Assembly (NCBI GenBank): GCA_002862755.1
Contig: PKDY01000046.1
Coordinates: forward strand, 62,001-126,000
Source: Flavobacteriaceae bacterium
GTDB taxonomy: Bacteria > Bacteroidota > Bacteroidia > Flavobacteriales > Flavobacteriaceae
Reading direction: 5' to 3'
Length of the DNA: 64,000 bases
Shown here: positions 1 through 8,444 of the stretch, in pieces
Layout of the letters: each line of letters starts with the position of its first letter
Numbering within the stretch: position 1 is the stretch's first letter
Made by a program: the position numbers and the translations under genes
The notes under the pieces: model-generated
What the model was told of the DNA's origin: nothing
Database searches by the model: none
Seen by the model: the letters and a program-made list of their open reading frames with translations, nothing else

Positions 1-41
1 AATTTTGCAACCCAATTTTCATGTCAATAAAAAATAATATA

Positions 42-1367
42 ATGAATATTACAAGAGAGCAAGTTGATGCTTTAAACGCAATTGTTACGGTTGCAGTTAC
101 TAAAGAGGATTATGCAGATAAAGTGCAAAAAGTATTAGCAGACTACAGAAAAAATGCTAACATACCAGGTTTTAGAAAAGGAGCTGTGCCAATGAGTTTG
201 ATTCAAAAACAATATGGTAAAGCAGTACTTTTAGATGAAGTAAATAAAATACTACAAGCTTCTTTAAATGATTATTTAGTAGAAGAAAAATTAGATATTT
301 TAGGAAATCCACTTCCAAAAGTAACGGAAGACTTCGATTGGAATAAAGACGATTTCACTTTTGAATTTGAATTAGGTTTAGCTCCAGAATTTGCGGTTGA
401 TTTAGATGCAAAGTCAAATGTAACTAAATTTGATATTGTTGCTGATGACAAAATGCTTGACGAACAAGTAGCGCGTATTCAAAAACAATATGGTAAAATG
501 ATTTCTCAAGATAAAGTGGAAGAAGATTATACTTTAAGAGGAACTTTTTCAAATGAAGAGAAAGGAATTCACAATAGCACTACTATTACTTTAGATATTT
601 TTAATGATAAAAAAACAGCAAAGAAATTTGTAGGTAAAAAAGTAGGTGATGTTGTTTCTTTAGAGACAAAAGGACTTTTCGATGACGACCATAAATTAAT
701 GGACTACTTAAAAGTTTCTCATGATGATGTCCATGGTTTAGATATTACAGTTGATTTTACTATTGAAGAGATTAATGCAGTTGAAAAAGCGGAATTAAAT
801 CAAGAATTATTTGATAAGTTATTTGGAGAAGGAAATGTAACTTCTGTTGAGGAATTAAAAGCTAAAATTAAGGAAGATGCTGAAGCACAGTTTGCTCAAC
901 AAGCCGATCAAAAATTCTTAAATGATGTTATTGAGTCGTTAATTGATAACACAAAATTTGATTTGCCAGCTGTTTTCTTAAAAAAATGGATTCAAACTGT
1001 AGGCGAAAATCCATTGTCTACAGAACAAGCAGAAGAGGAATATGCTAAATCGGAAAAAGGATTGCGTTACCAATTAATTGAGAACAAAATTATTGCTTCA
1101 AATAATTTACAAATTCAGTTTGAAGATTTAAAAGCACACACTGCGGAATTAATCAAGAAACAAATGGCTCAGTTTGGTCAATTGAATCCAACAGATGAAG
1201 AGGTGGATGGAATTGTGGCTAGAGTGCTTTCCAATCAAGAAGAAGTAAAACGTTTGTCTGAACAAGTAATGAGCGAAAAGATGTTGAGCTTATTCAAAGA
1301 AAAAATTAAAGCAAAATCTAAAAAAGTAAACTACCAAGAGTTTATTAAAGAGATGTACGGAGAATAA
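42..1367 (+). CDS. tig: Trigger factor, ribosome-associated chaperone
   Basis: Trigger factor binds the ribosome beside the exit tunnel and shields nascent chains; some homologues also isomerise prolyl bonds. The N-terminal ribosome-docking signature is visible (NIPGFRKG, about residues 42-49), followed by a long acidic and helical C-terminal chaperone part. The length of 441 aa is usual for the family. The ORF track starts 21 nt earlier, but MNITREQVDALNA matches the usual flavobacterial start and leaves a short leader after the -7-like TTTTGC at the window edge, so I start at 42. It is followed by clpP and clpX on the same strand, the classic tig-clpP-clpX order. Confidence 0.95.
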   Translation: MNITREQVDALNAIVTVAVTKEDYADKVQKVLADYRKNANIPGFRKGAVPMSLIQKQYGKAVLLDEVNKILQASLNDYLVEEKLDILGNPLPKVTEDFDWNKDDFTFEFELGLAPEFAVDLDAKSNVTKFDIVADDKMLDEQVARIQKQYGKMISQDKVEEDYTLRGTFSNEEKGIHNSTTITLDIFNDKKTAKKFVGKKVGDVVSLETKGLFDDDHKLMDYLKVSHDDVHGLDITVDFTIEEINAVEKAELNQELFDKLFGEGNVTSVEELKAKIKEDAEAQFAQQADQKFLNDVIESLIDNTKFDLPAVFLKKWIQTVGENPLSTEQAEEEYAKSEKGLRYQLIENKIIASNNLQIQFEDLKAHTAELIKKQMAQFGQLNPTDEEVDGIVARVLSNQEEVKRLSEQVMSEKMLSLFKEKIKAKSKKVNYQEFIKEMYGE

Positions 1368-1386
1368 ATTTCTCGTAAAAAATAAT

Positions 1387-1418
1387 TATCTTTGAACGTC
1401 AAACTATGGTTTGACGTT
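1387..1418 (+). promoter_or_regulatory. Putative clpP promoter -7 box overlapping a perfect hairpin
   Basis: TATCTTTG (1387-1394) matches the Bacteroidota -7 consensus TAnnTTTG. It abuts a perfect 10 bp stem, AACGTCAAAC / GTTTGACGTT, with loop TATG (1395-1418). The hairpin could end the tig transcript, although its T-tract is poor, or form the 5' end of the clpP mRNA. Confidence 0.5.
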
Positions 1419-1448
1419 CTTAGTTTATAAACCATTAATAAAGTTACT

Positions 1449-2108
1449 ATGAATTACGGGAAAGAATTTAAAAAATACGCTACTAAGCATCATGGAGTAA
1501 ACAGTTTATATTATGATAAAATTGTAAGCAGCATGACTCCTTATATTATCGAGGAACGTCAAATGAACGTCGCATCTATGGATGTTTTCTCACGTTTAAT
1601 GATGGATCGTATCATCTTTTTAGGTACAGGTGTTGATGATTATGTAGCCAATATTATTCAAGCGCAATTGTTGTTTCTAGAAAGTACAGATGCTTCTAAA
1701 GATATTAGTATTTATATCAACTCACCAGGAGGAAGTGTATATGCTGGTTTAGGAATATATGATACCATGCAATTGGTAAAACCAGATGTGGCTACCATTT
1801 GTACAGGAATGGCTGCTTCCATGGGAGCGGTTTTATTATGTGCTGGAGCAGATGGTAAAAGATCAGCTTTACCACACTCTAGAGTAATGATTCACCAGCC
1901 ATCAGGAGGAGCACAAGGTGTTGCTACGGATATGGAAATCAACTTGAGAGAAATGTTAAAATTAAAAGAAGAGTTGTATCGTATTATTTCTCAGCATTCC
2001 AAACAACCTTACGATAAAGTATATAAAGACAGTGAAAGAGATTACTGGATGATTGCTTCTGAGGCAAAAGAGTATGGAATGATTGATGAAGTTTTAGAAA
2101 GAAAATAA
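1449..2108 (+). CDS. clpP: ATP-dependent Clp protease proteolytic subunit
   Basis: ClpP is the serine protease tetradecamer that degrades substrates unfolded by ClpX. The catalytic residues are visible: Ser124 in GMAASMG, His149 in RVMIHQP and Asp198 in SERDYW. The protein is 219 aa with a short N-terminal extension before the processing region, usual for Bacteroidota. The gene sits 81 nt after tig and 59 nt before clpX, with its own -7-like box, so it can be transcribed with clpX. Confidence 0.97.
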   Translation: MNYGKEFKKYATKHHGVNSLYYDKIVSSMTPYIIEERQMNVASMDVFSRLMMDRIIFLGTGVDDYVANIIQAQLLFLESTDASKDISIYINSPGGSVYAGLGIYDTMQLVKPDVATICTGMAASMGAVLLCAGADGKRSALPHSRVMIHQPSGGAQGVATDMEINLREMLKLKEELYRIISQHSKQPYDKVYKDSERDYWMIASEAKEYGMIDEVLERK

Positions 2109-2167
2109 AAAAACAAGATGCATCAGATTAAGTCTTTTCTTAATGTGTTGTATCTAAAAGAGTAAAA

Positions 2168-3400
2168 ATGGCAAAAGAAGTATTAGAGTGTTCTTTTTGT
2201 GGAAGAAAAAAGCCAGAAACTAATTTGTTAATTGCAGGTATCGATTCGCACATTTGTGATCGTTGTATTGAGCAAGCGCATGGAATAGTTTTAGAAGAAC
2301 TAAAACAAAGTGGTAAAACAGAATTATTGTCAGATTTAATTCTGTTAAAACCTAAAGAAATTAAAACGTTTCTAGATCAGTATATTATTGGTCAAGATCA
2401 AACCAAAAAAGTAATGAGTGTTGCAGTTTATAATCACTATAAACGATTAATGCAAGCTCAAACAGATGATGAGGTTGAAATTGAAAAAAGCAACATCATT
2501 ATGGTAGGACAAACAGGAACAGGAAAAACTTTAGTGGCAAAAACCATTGCAAAAATGTTAAATGTTCCTTTAGCTATTGTAGATGCTACTGTATTAACTG
2601 AAGCGGGTTATGTGGGTGAAGATGTAGAAAGTATTTTAACGCGTTTGTTACAAGCTGCAGATTATGATGTAGATCGCGCGCAAAGAGGTATCGTTTTTAT
2701 CGATGAAATTGATAAAATTGCTCGTAAAAGCGATAATCCTTCTATCACACGCGATGTATCGGGTGAAGGAGTACAACAAGCTTTGTTAAAACTTTTAGAA
2801 GGGACAGTTGTAAATGTACCGCCTAAAGGAGGAAGAAAGCATCCTGATCAAAAATTTGTAGAAGTCAATACACAAAACATCTTGTTTATTGCAGGTGGTG
2901 CTTTTGATGGGATTGAAAAAATTATATCTAAAAGATTAAACCGCCAAGCGGTAGGTTATAGTACTTCTAAGGACAATAACGAAATTGATAAAGATAATTT
3001 GTTGCAATATGTTATTCCAAAAGATTTAAAAGATTTTGGATTAATTCCAGAAATTATTGGTCGTTTGCCAGTATTGTCTTATATGAATCCTTTGGATGCA
3101 GAAACGTTAAGAGCCATTCTTACAGAGCCTAAAAATGCTTTGGTGAAACAATATAAAAAATTGTTTGAAATGGATGATGTGCATTTTGAAATGGATGAAG
3201 AAGCTTTACAATTTATTGTAGAAAAAGCTTTAGAATATAAGTTAGGAGCAAGAGGACTTCGTTCTTTATGCGAAGCCATACTAACTGATGCGATGTTTGA
3301 CTTACCAGGTTCATCTGAAAAAGAATTACGTGTAACCAAAGAGTTTGCAGAACATAGTTTGAACAAAAACCTGTTACAGCGTTTAAAAACGGCATCCTAA
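2168..3400 (+). CDS. clpX: Clp protease ATP-binding unfoldase ClpX
   Basis: ClpX is the AAA+ unfoldase that feeds ClpP. The N-terminal C4 zinc-binding domain has Cys8, Cys11, Cys30 and Cys33. It is followed by Walker A GQTGTGKT (114-121), the pore loop GYVG (147-150), Walker B VFIDEID (about 176-182) and the C-terminal sensor-2 region with LGARGLR. The protein is 410 aa and full length. It is the last gene of the tig-clpP-clpX set and is followed by a strong hairpin terminator. Confidence 0.98.
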   Translation: MAKEVLECSFCGRKKPETNLLIAGIDSHICDRCIEQAHGIVLEELKQSGKTELLSDLILLKPKEIKTFLDQYIIGQDQTKKVMSVAVYNHYKRLMQAQTDDEVEIEKSNIIMVGQTGTGKTLVAKTIAKMLNVPLAIVDATVLTEAGYVGEDVESILTRLLQAADYDVDRAQRGIVFIDEIDKIARKSDNPSITRDVSGEGVQQALLKLLEGTVVNVPPKGGRKHPDQKFVEVNTQNILFIAGGAFDGIEKIISKRLNRQAVGYSTSKDNNEIDKDNLLQYVIPKDLKDFGLIPEIIGRLPVLSYMNPLDAETLRAILTEPKNALVKQYKKLFEMDDVHFEMDEEALQFIVEKALEYKLGARGLRSLCEAILTDAMFDLPGSSEKELRVTKEFAEHSLNKNLLQRLKTAS

Positions 3401-3412
3401 AATTTAGATAAA

Positions 3413-3447
3413 CAAAAAATCCCGAGAATGACTCTCGGGATTTTTTT
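3413..3447. terminator. Bidirectional terminator between clpX and the OmpA gene
   Basis: The stem CCCGAG...CTCGGG (3421-3439) is flanked by an A-run on the left and TTTTTTT on the right. It can therefore serve the converging clpX (+) and OmpA-family (-) transcripts. Confidence 0.85.
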
Positions 3448-3469
3448 ATCTGTTGTTTACCTGTTTATT

Positions 3470-5071
3470 TTAATTGTTAGTGGTAGCGTTTGTAAATTCA
3501 ATTGCTTTGTTGATTAAGAATTCTACACGTCTGTTTTCAGAATCTTGGATTTCGGTACAATTTTGCTTGCAATCATGTAAAGGTTTAGACTCTCCATAAC
3601 CTTTGTGTGCTAAACGAGATTTATCAATTCCTTTAGCAACTAAATAGTCGTAGGTTGATTTTGCTCTTTTTTGAGACAAGGCTAAATTATACTTATCAGA
3701 TCCTTTGTTGTCAGTATGTGCATTAATCGTTAAAGTCATGTCTGGCATTTCATTCATTACATTGACTACTTTGTTTAATGATAATTGTGACTCTTCTTTT
3801 AAAGTTGCTTTATTGAAATCAAAGAAAATGTTTTCCATAACAATCGCATCATTAGTAATTTCAGGTTTCTTTTGAGTCATCTTAATGGTTTCAGAAACAA
3901 AATTGTTTTCAGTTGATGCTGTTACTGCGTCTAAATTGGGTTCATACCCGTCTTTTGAAGTTGAGATTGTATAAGAGGTTAAAGGTTCAATGATTAATTT
4001 AATTTCACCTTTGTCGTTTGTTTTTGTTTCTTTGATTGTTTTACCAAATTCATCTGTGATAACAACATTTGCATTAGGTAATTTAATTTTTGAATCACTT
4101 TCAACAACCAAAATATTTAATTGTTGTTCCAATTGTTGAACGTCGAAACGATATACGTCGAAATTTTCTTTGTCATCTTCTTTATTGATGGAAATATAGC
4201 CTTGGTCTTTATTTACTAAAATATAGCCCACTTCATCTTTATTTGAATTCAATCCCGAACCAATATTTCTTCTGTTGATGTAAGCATTGTTAACAATTGA
4301 ACTTCTGAATACATCGTACCCACCATAAGTATCATGACCTGTTGATGAAAAATAAAGATATTTTGAATCGGGTGTAACAAATGGATATTTTTCATCTTTA
4401 GATGAATTTACCTCTTTGCCTAAATTTTGAATATTTTCTAAAGTTCCATTAGTGTTTATGTCTGCTACATATAAATCATAACCACCAAAACCACCAGGCA
4501 TATTAGAAGAAAAATAGATTTTATTCGTTCCGGCTGTGTAATAAGGAGTTTCTACAGAATATTCTGGAGTTGTAATTTCAATTTCTACTACATCTTTCCA
4601 ATACCCTTGTATTTCAACATCTAAATCGGCTTTATACAATTTAAAATTATCTGAGTTTTCAGTTGTATGCGTAAAATAAATGGTTTTATCTTCGTTAGAA
4701 AAAGTCATCGAACCTTCATTAAAGTCAGAATCTAATACAGTTGAAAACTGTAAAGGAAAAGATAAATTTCCGTTTTTATCTACATTTGTACAATAGATAT
4801 TGTTGTTGAATTGATTTAATTTTTCGTTAAAAGTAGTTTTAGTATGTCTTCTTTTTTTGTTTGAAACAATAAGAAATTTATCTTTAAAAAAGCTTGCGCC
4901 AATTTCTGATAATTCGGTGTTAATACCAGTATCTGTTAGGATGTATTTTAATAAGGAATCATTATTTAATGTAGTGTTGTTTTTAGCAATCGAGTCATCC
5001 ATAAATGAATCTTGACTCATGCCTAAAAAAGGAATGCAAAAAACACAAAAAAATAATTTTCTCATAATCAT
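3470..5071 (-). CDS. OmpA family protein with PD40 beta-propeller repeats
   Basis: This is an exported cell-envelope protein. An N-terminal signal peptide (about residues 1-20, ending in GMSQ) is followed by PD40-type propeller repeats, with motifs such as KIYFSSNMPGGFGGYDLY and YLYFSSTGHDTYGGYD at about 175-260. A carboxypeptidase-regulatory-like domain follows at about 320-395. The C-terminal OmpA peptidoglycan-binding domain (about 410-525) contains FDFNKATL, INAHTDNKG, SQKRA and NRRVEFLI. Such proteins often sit beside PorP/SprF genes, but no such partner lies here, so a secretion or gliding role cannot be claimed. The start could be Met3. It is a single-gene unit with a terminator shared with clpX. 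Confidence 0.9.
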   Translation of the reverse strand: MIMRKLFFCVFCIPFLGMSQDSFMDDSIAKNNTTLNNDSLLKYILTDTGINTELSEIGASFFKDKFLIVSNKKRRHTKTTFNEKLNQFNNNIYCTNVDKNGNLSFPLQFSTVLDSDFNEGSMTFSNEDKTIYFTHTTENSDNFKLYKADLDVEIQGYWKDVVEIEITTPEYSVETPYYTAGTNKIYFSSNMPGGFGGYDLYVADINTNGTLENIQNLGKEVNSSKDEKYPFVTPDSKYLYFSSTGHDTYGGYDVFRSSIVNNAYINRRNIGSGLNSNKDEVGYILVNKDQGYISINKEDDKENFDVYRFDVQQLEQQLNILVVESDSKIKLPNANVVITDEFGKTIKETKTNDKGEIKLIIEPLTSYTISTSKDGYEPNLDAVTASTENNFVSETIKMTQKKPEITNDAIVMENIFFDFNKATLKEESQLSLNKVVNVMNEMPDMTLTINAHTDNKGSDKYNLALSQKRAKSTYDYLVAKGIDKSRLAHKGYGESKPLHDCKQNCTEIQDSENRRVEFLINKAIEFTNATTNN

Positions 5072-5250
5072 AGGTTAATTTAGACTTCGCAGGTGCAAAT
5101 ATTAAGTCTAAATACCGCATAAAAAAAGAATAATCGGTTAATTGTTAAAAAAACTCGTTATATAGCCATATGAACTTAGATTATAAATTTAACTTACTAA
5201 GAAAATGGTTAATAAATTAAAAATCAATTTCTTAAGTGGTAAAAAATGTT

Positions 5251-5397
5251 TTAACAAAGAATAACGTTACTTGGAGAATTTTGCGCGTTGAATTGCTCTA
5301 TTTGACATTTTCTATAGGGACCACATTTGTATCTTTTCGGTCCACAAGATGCTAAAAAGATACTTGCAAAAAGAAGTAGGATTAGTATTTTTTTCAT
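5251..5397 (-). CDS. Small lipoprotein, 48 aa (not in ORF track)
   Basis: I translated this small reading frame by hand. It starts MKKILILLLFASIFLASCG, a clear lipoprotein signal peptide with lipobox LASC, so the mature peptide begins CGPKRYKCGPYRKC. The mature part is about 31 residues with four cysteines, counting the lipidated one and the last residue. It lies between the OmpA and GH3 genes, 13 nt downstream of the GH3 stop on the same strand, so it may be the last gene of that unit. The function is unknown. The signal peptide makes it a likely real gene despite its size. Confidence 0.7.
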   Translation of the reverse strand: MKKILILLLFASIFLASCGPKRYKCGPYRKCQIEQFNAQNSPSNVILC

Positions 5398-5410
5398 TTG
5401 GGGTTCGTTT

Positions 5411-6934
5411 TTATACTTGATAAATTTGATGTTGTAATAACTCTTCTAAATATTTCCTTTCATTCGATAATCTAGGAATTTTATGTTGTCCTCCTAATTT
5501 GTCTTTTTCTTTCAACCAGTCATAAAATAAATTAGGTCTTGCTACATTTACTTTTAACGGGTTTAAAGTCATATTATTATGTCTTTTGGCTTCATAATCA
5601 GAGTTTAAGAGTTGTAGGTTCTTGTCTAAAACCGTAGAAAAAGTTTGTAAATCTTCTGGGTTTACTTTAAATTCAATAATCCATTCATGTGCGCCTTTTG
5701 TTCGTTCTTGCATAAAAATAGGGGCAACGGTATAATCGACTACTTCACAATTTAATTCCTGACATGTTTTAGCAATTGCTTTATCTGTGTTTTCAACCAT
5801 TAATTCTTCCCCAAAAACATTTATGTGATGCTTGGTTCTTCCAGTAACCATAATACGATAAGGGTTGATTGATGTAAAACGAATCGTATCGCCAATTAAA
5901 TACCTCCAAAGGCCTGAATTAGTAGAAATAACAATGGCGTAATTTTTATGAAGTTCCACTTCGTTCAAAGGAATGGCCTTTTGTTTGCTCGTGCCAAAAG
6001 TATCCATTGGAATAAATTCATAAAAAATACCATAATCTAGCATTAATAATAATTCATTGGAATCGTTCTGATCCTGAATCGCAAAAAAACCTTCAGAAGC
6101 ATTATAAATTTCATAATACCTAAAATTATCTTTTGGAAATAATTTTTTATAGGGTTCGCGATACGGTTCAAAATTAACACCGCCATGAAAATAAACTTCA
6201 GCATTAGGCCAAATGTCTAATAAGTTATTTTTACCTGTGGTTTCAAGGGTTTTGTTTAAGAGAACCATCATCCAGCTAGGCACTCCAGCTAAACTCGTTA
6301 CATTTTCCTGAATGGTTTCGTTAATAATCGCAGGTAATTTGGTTTCCCAATCTCCCATAAGAGAAACTTTATTGCTTGGAGTAGAACTAAACTCAGCCCA
6401 AATAGGCATATTGTCAATTAAGATAGCAGATAAATCACCAAAAAAAGTATTGTTATCTTCATACAATTGTTTGCTACCTCCTAAACGTAAGCTTTTCCCG
6501 GTAAATAATTGGGAATCTTCATTATTATTTAAATACAAACACAATAAATCTTTGCTGGCTTTATAATGGCAAAGGTCTAAAGTTTCATTACTTACAGGTA
6601 TAAATTTACTTTTTGCGTTAGTAGTTCCGCTCGATTTTGCAAACCATTTTATAGGGGTATTCCAAAAAACATTTTGTTCTCCTTTGCGTGTTTGTTCTAT
6701 AAGAGGTTCTAATTCTTCATAAGTTGAAATAGGAATTCGTTCTGAAAAAGCACGATAATTTTTGATAGAGGCAAAATCATATTTTTTACCCAAATGCGTA
6801 TTCTCAGCTGACTTTATCAAATTTAAAAGCAACTCTTCCTGAACCTCATGCGGGTATTTTAAAAACAACTCCATTTGATGAATTCGCTTTTTTAAAATCC
6901 ACGAAGCAATTGAATTGATAATAGGAAATGCCAT
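5411..6934 (-). CDS. GH3 auxin-responsive promoter family protein (acyl-adenylate-forming)
   Basis: This 507 aa protein matches the bacterial branch of the GH3 family, acyl-acid-amido synthetases of the ANL adenylating superfamily. Visible features are the nucleotide-binding motif SSGTTNAKSKFIPVS (about 104-118), the Y-x-x-S-E-G motif in YEIYNASEGFF (about 276) and the C-terminal Y-R motif GDTIRF. In plants GH3 enzymes conjugate amino acids to auxin or jasmonate. The bacterial substrates are not known to me, so only an acid-adenylating role is inferred. The start codon overlaps the extended DUF2797 frame on the other strand by 7 nt, but not the start I choose for that gene. Confidence 0.85.
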   Translation of the reverse strand: MAFPIINSIASWILKKRIHQMELFLKYPHEVQEELLLNLIKSAENTHLGKKYDFASIKNYRAFSERIPISTYEELEPLIEQTRKGEQNVFWNTPIKWFAKSSGTTNAKSKFIPVSNETLDLCHYKASKDLLCLYLNNNEDSQLFTGKSLRLGGSKQLYEDNNTFFGDLSAILIDNMPIWAEFSSTPSNKVSLMGDWETKLPAIINETIQENVTSLAGVPSWMMVLLNKTLETTGKNNLLDIWPNAEVYFHGGVNFEPYREPYKKLFPKDNFRYYEIYNASEGFFAIQDQNDSNELLLMLDYGIFYEFIPMDTFGTSKQKAIPLNEVELHKNYAIVISTNSGLWRYLIGDTIRFTSINPYRIMVTGRTKHHINVFGEELMVENTDKAIAKTCQELNCEVVDYTVAPIFMQERTKGAHEWIIEFKVNPEDLQTFSTVLDKNLQLLNSDYEAKRHNNMTLNPLKVNVARPNLFYDWLKEKDKLGGQHKIPRLSNERKYLEELLQHQIYQV

Positions 6935-7032
6935 TTTTAGAATTACAAATTATGAATTATAAAATACGAATGATAACTTTACCAAAAATAACATTTTTTT
7001 TAAATCTAAACTCATTAAAAAGTAAAAAGCAC

Positions 7033-7824
7033 ATGACATACCAAGGTGTACTTCAAAAAATGCAAACCGAATTTGCGCAACCTATTCAATATTATTTAGT
7101 TTTTGACGATAGTTTTTTAAATGTTAATCAGTTATTAAACAAAGAAATAGAATTGCAATTTCAAGGTTACCAATGTTTAAATTGTGGACAACCGAAGAAG
7201 ATTTTTAGACAAGGTTTTTGTTATGATTGTTTTATGAGTAGTCCTGCTGTGGGGGATTGGATTATGAAACCGGAGTTAAGTACGGCACATTTAGATATTG
7301 AAGATCGTGATTTAGAATATGAAAAGAAAGTACAATTGCAACCTCATATTGTTTATTTAGCACTGTCTAGTGAAGTAAAAGTTGGGGTCACCCGAAAAAC
7401 GCAAGTTCCCACACGATGGATTGATCAAGGTGCTGTGCAAGCAGTTCCAATAGTTGAAGTCCCGAATCGTTATTTAGCAGGAATTACGGAAGTAGCTTTG
7501 AAAAATCATTTTGCCGATAAAACCAGCTGGCAAAAAATGCTGAAAAATGAAGTATTACCTGTAGATTTACAAGCGGAAAGACAAAAAACTATTGATTGGA
7601 TTCCAGATGAAGTAAAACCGTATTTTGCTACGCAAGAAAGAATTTATGATTTAGAATTTCCGGTGTTGCACTACCCTAAAAAAGTGAGTAGTCTTAACTT
7701 AGATAAGACACCTAATTATACAGGAAAGATAATAGGAATTAAAGGACAGTATCTTTTATTTGAAGATGGAACCGTTTTTAACATACGAACCTATGAAGGA
7801 TATGTGGTAAAAATGAGTGTATAA
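7033..7824 (+). CDS. DUF2797 domain-containing protein
   Basis: This 263 aa protein is recognisable as a DUF2797 family member, widespread in Bacteroidota. It has an N-terminal zinc-knuckle-like cluster CLNCG...CYDCF, followed by a conserved domain with YLALSSEVKVGVTRKTQVP. The latter resembles the GIY-YIG core (Y...Y followed by K-V-G-V-T-R), as in nucleases and their inactive relatives. The ORF track starts at 6928, but that extension overlaps the divergent GH3 gene and reads as low-complexity noncoding sequence. Met at 7033 (MTYQGVLQKMQ) starts the conserved part. A strong terminator follows. The molecular function is unknown. Confidence 0.8.
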   Translation: MTYQGVLQKMQTEFAQPIQYYLVFDDSFLNVNQLLNKEIELQFQGYQCLNCGQPKKIFRQGFCYDCFMSSPAVGDWIMKPELSTAHLDIEDRDLEYEKKVQLQPHIVYLALSSEVKVGVTRKTQVPTRWIDQGAVQAVPIVEVPNRYLAGITEVALKNHFADKTSWQKMLKNEVLPVDLQAERQKTIDWIPDEVKPYFATQERIYDLEFPVLHYPKKVSSLNLDKTPNYTGKIIGIKGQYLLFEDGTVFNIRTYEGYVVKMSV

Positions 7825-7825
7825 A

Positions 7826-7863
7826 AAAAATCCCTAATAGTTAATTGCTATTAGGGATTTTTA
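7826..7863. terminator. Bidirectional terminator after DUF2797
   Basis: The stem TCCCTAATAG / CTATTAGGGA (7831-7840 and 7848-7857) has an A-run before it and a T-run after it. It lies between convergent genes. Confidence 0.85.
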
Positions 7864-7876
7864 ATTGGTTACTATA

Positions 7877-8368
7877 TTATTCTAAACAATCACCTTTGGT
7901 TAAAGGCATGGTCGAAGAGTAGGAAAGTTGGTCTACGTTTTTAAACTTAATACCTTCAATCATGTCACCATATCCTTCAATGAGTTGGTTGTCTTTTACT
8001 AAAAACGCCATATCTCTTTTGCTTACCGCACCTTCAGATGAAAAAGTGTAACTTCCAATAAGTTTGTCTTCTTGTAATGTTCCTGCAAATGTACCTTCAT
8101 TTCCGTCTTTTTCTGCAAGTGCTATTTTTAAATTTCCTTTAACGCTGTCGCCAACGGTAGTAATCTTCATTTCAATAGCATTCCCATTTTGATTATAGGT
8201 ATAACACCCTTTTTCTAACAATGCAACAGGATTTGCTTCAGAAGCGATGTCATCTTCTATAATTTGTTCATCACTAGGTTGAGCCACAGTTGTAGCGTCT
8301 TCTTCTGTTTTTTCTTTACAGCTAATACATAGCGTTAGGGCTAAAAATAAATACGATACTCTTTTCAT
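7877..8368 (-). CDS. Lipoprotein of unknown function, 163 aa
   Basis: The N-terminus MKRVSYLFLALTLCISCKEK is a lipoprotein signal peptide with the lipobox CISC, so the mature protein is lipid-anchored. An acidic linker (about residues 22-45) precedes a compact beta-rich domain. That domain has repeated phrases such as GNLKIAL, GTFAGTL and GSYTFSSEG, which suggest a small beta-barrel of the kind seen in many flavobacterial lipoproteins. I do not recognise a named family. It is a single-gene unit between the DUF2797 terminator and the AsmA-like gene terminator. Confidence 0.75.
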   Translation of the reverse strand: MKRVSYLFLALTLCISCKEKTEEDATTVAQPSDEQIIEDDIASEANPVALLEKGCYTYNQNGNAIEMKITTVGDSVKGNLKIALAEKDGNEGTFAGTLQEDKLIGSYTFSSEGAVSKRDMAFLVKDNQLIEGYGDMIEGIKFKNVDQLSYSSTMPLTKGDCLE

Positions 8369-8390
8369 AGTGTGTTGTTTATTTGTTAAA

Positions 8391-8426
8391 AAAATAAATC
8401 CCTATTTTTTTGAAATAGGGATTTCA
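8391..8426 (-). terminator. Terminator of the AsmA-like gene
   Basis: The 12 bp stem AAATCCCTATTT / AAATAGGGATTT (8396-8424) is followed on the minus strand by a T-rich run. It lies 20 nt beyond the stop of the AsmA-like gene. Confidence 0.75.
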
Positions 8427-8444
8427 ATATGTTAGATAAATTAT

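Noticed and set aside
3470-5071. Type IX secretion/gliding component
   Set aside because: The PD40-OmpA layout resembles PorE-like proteins, but TPRs and PorP/SprF neighbours are missing.
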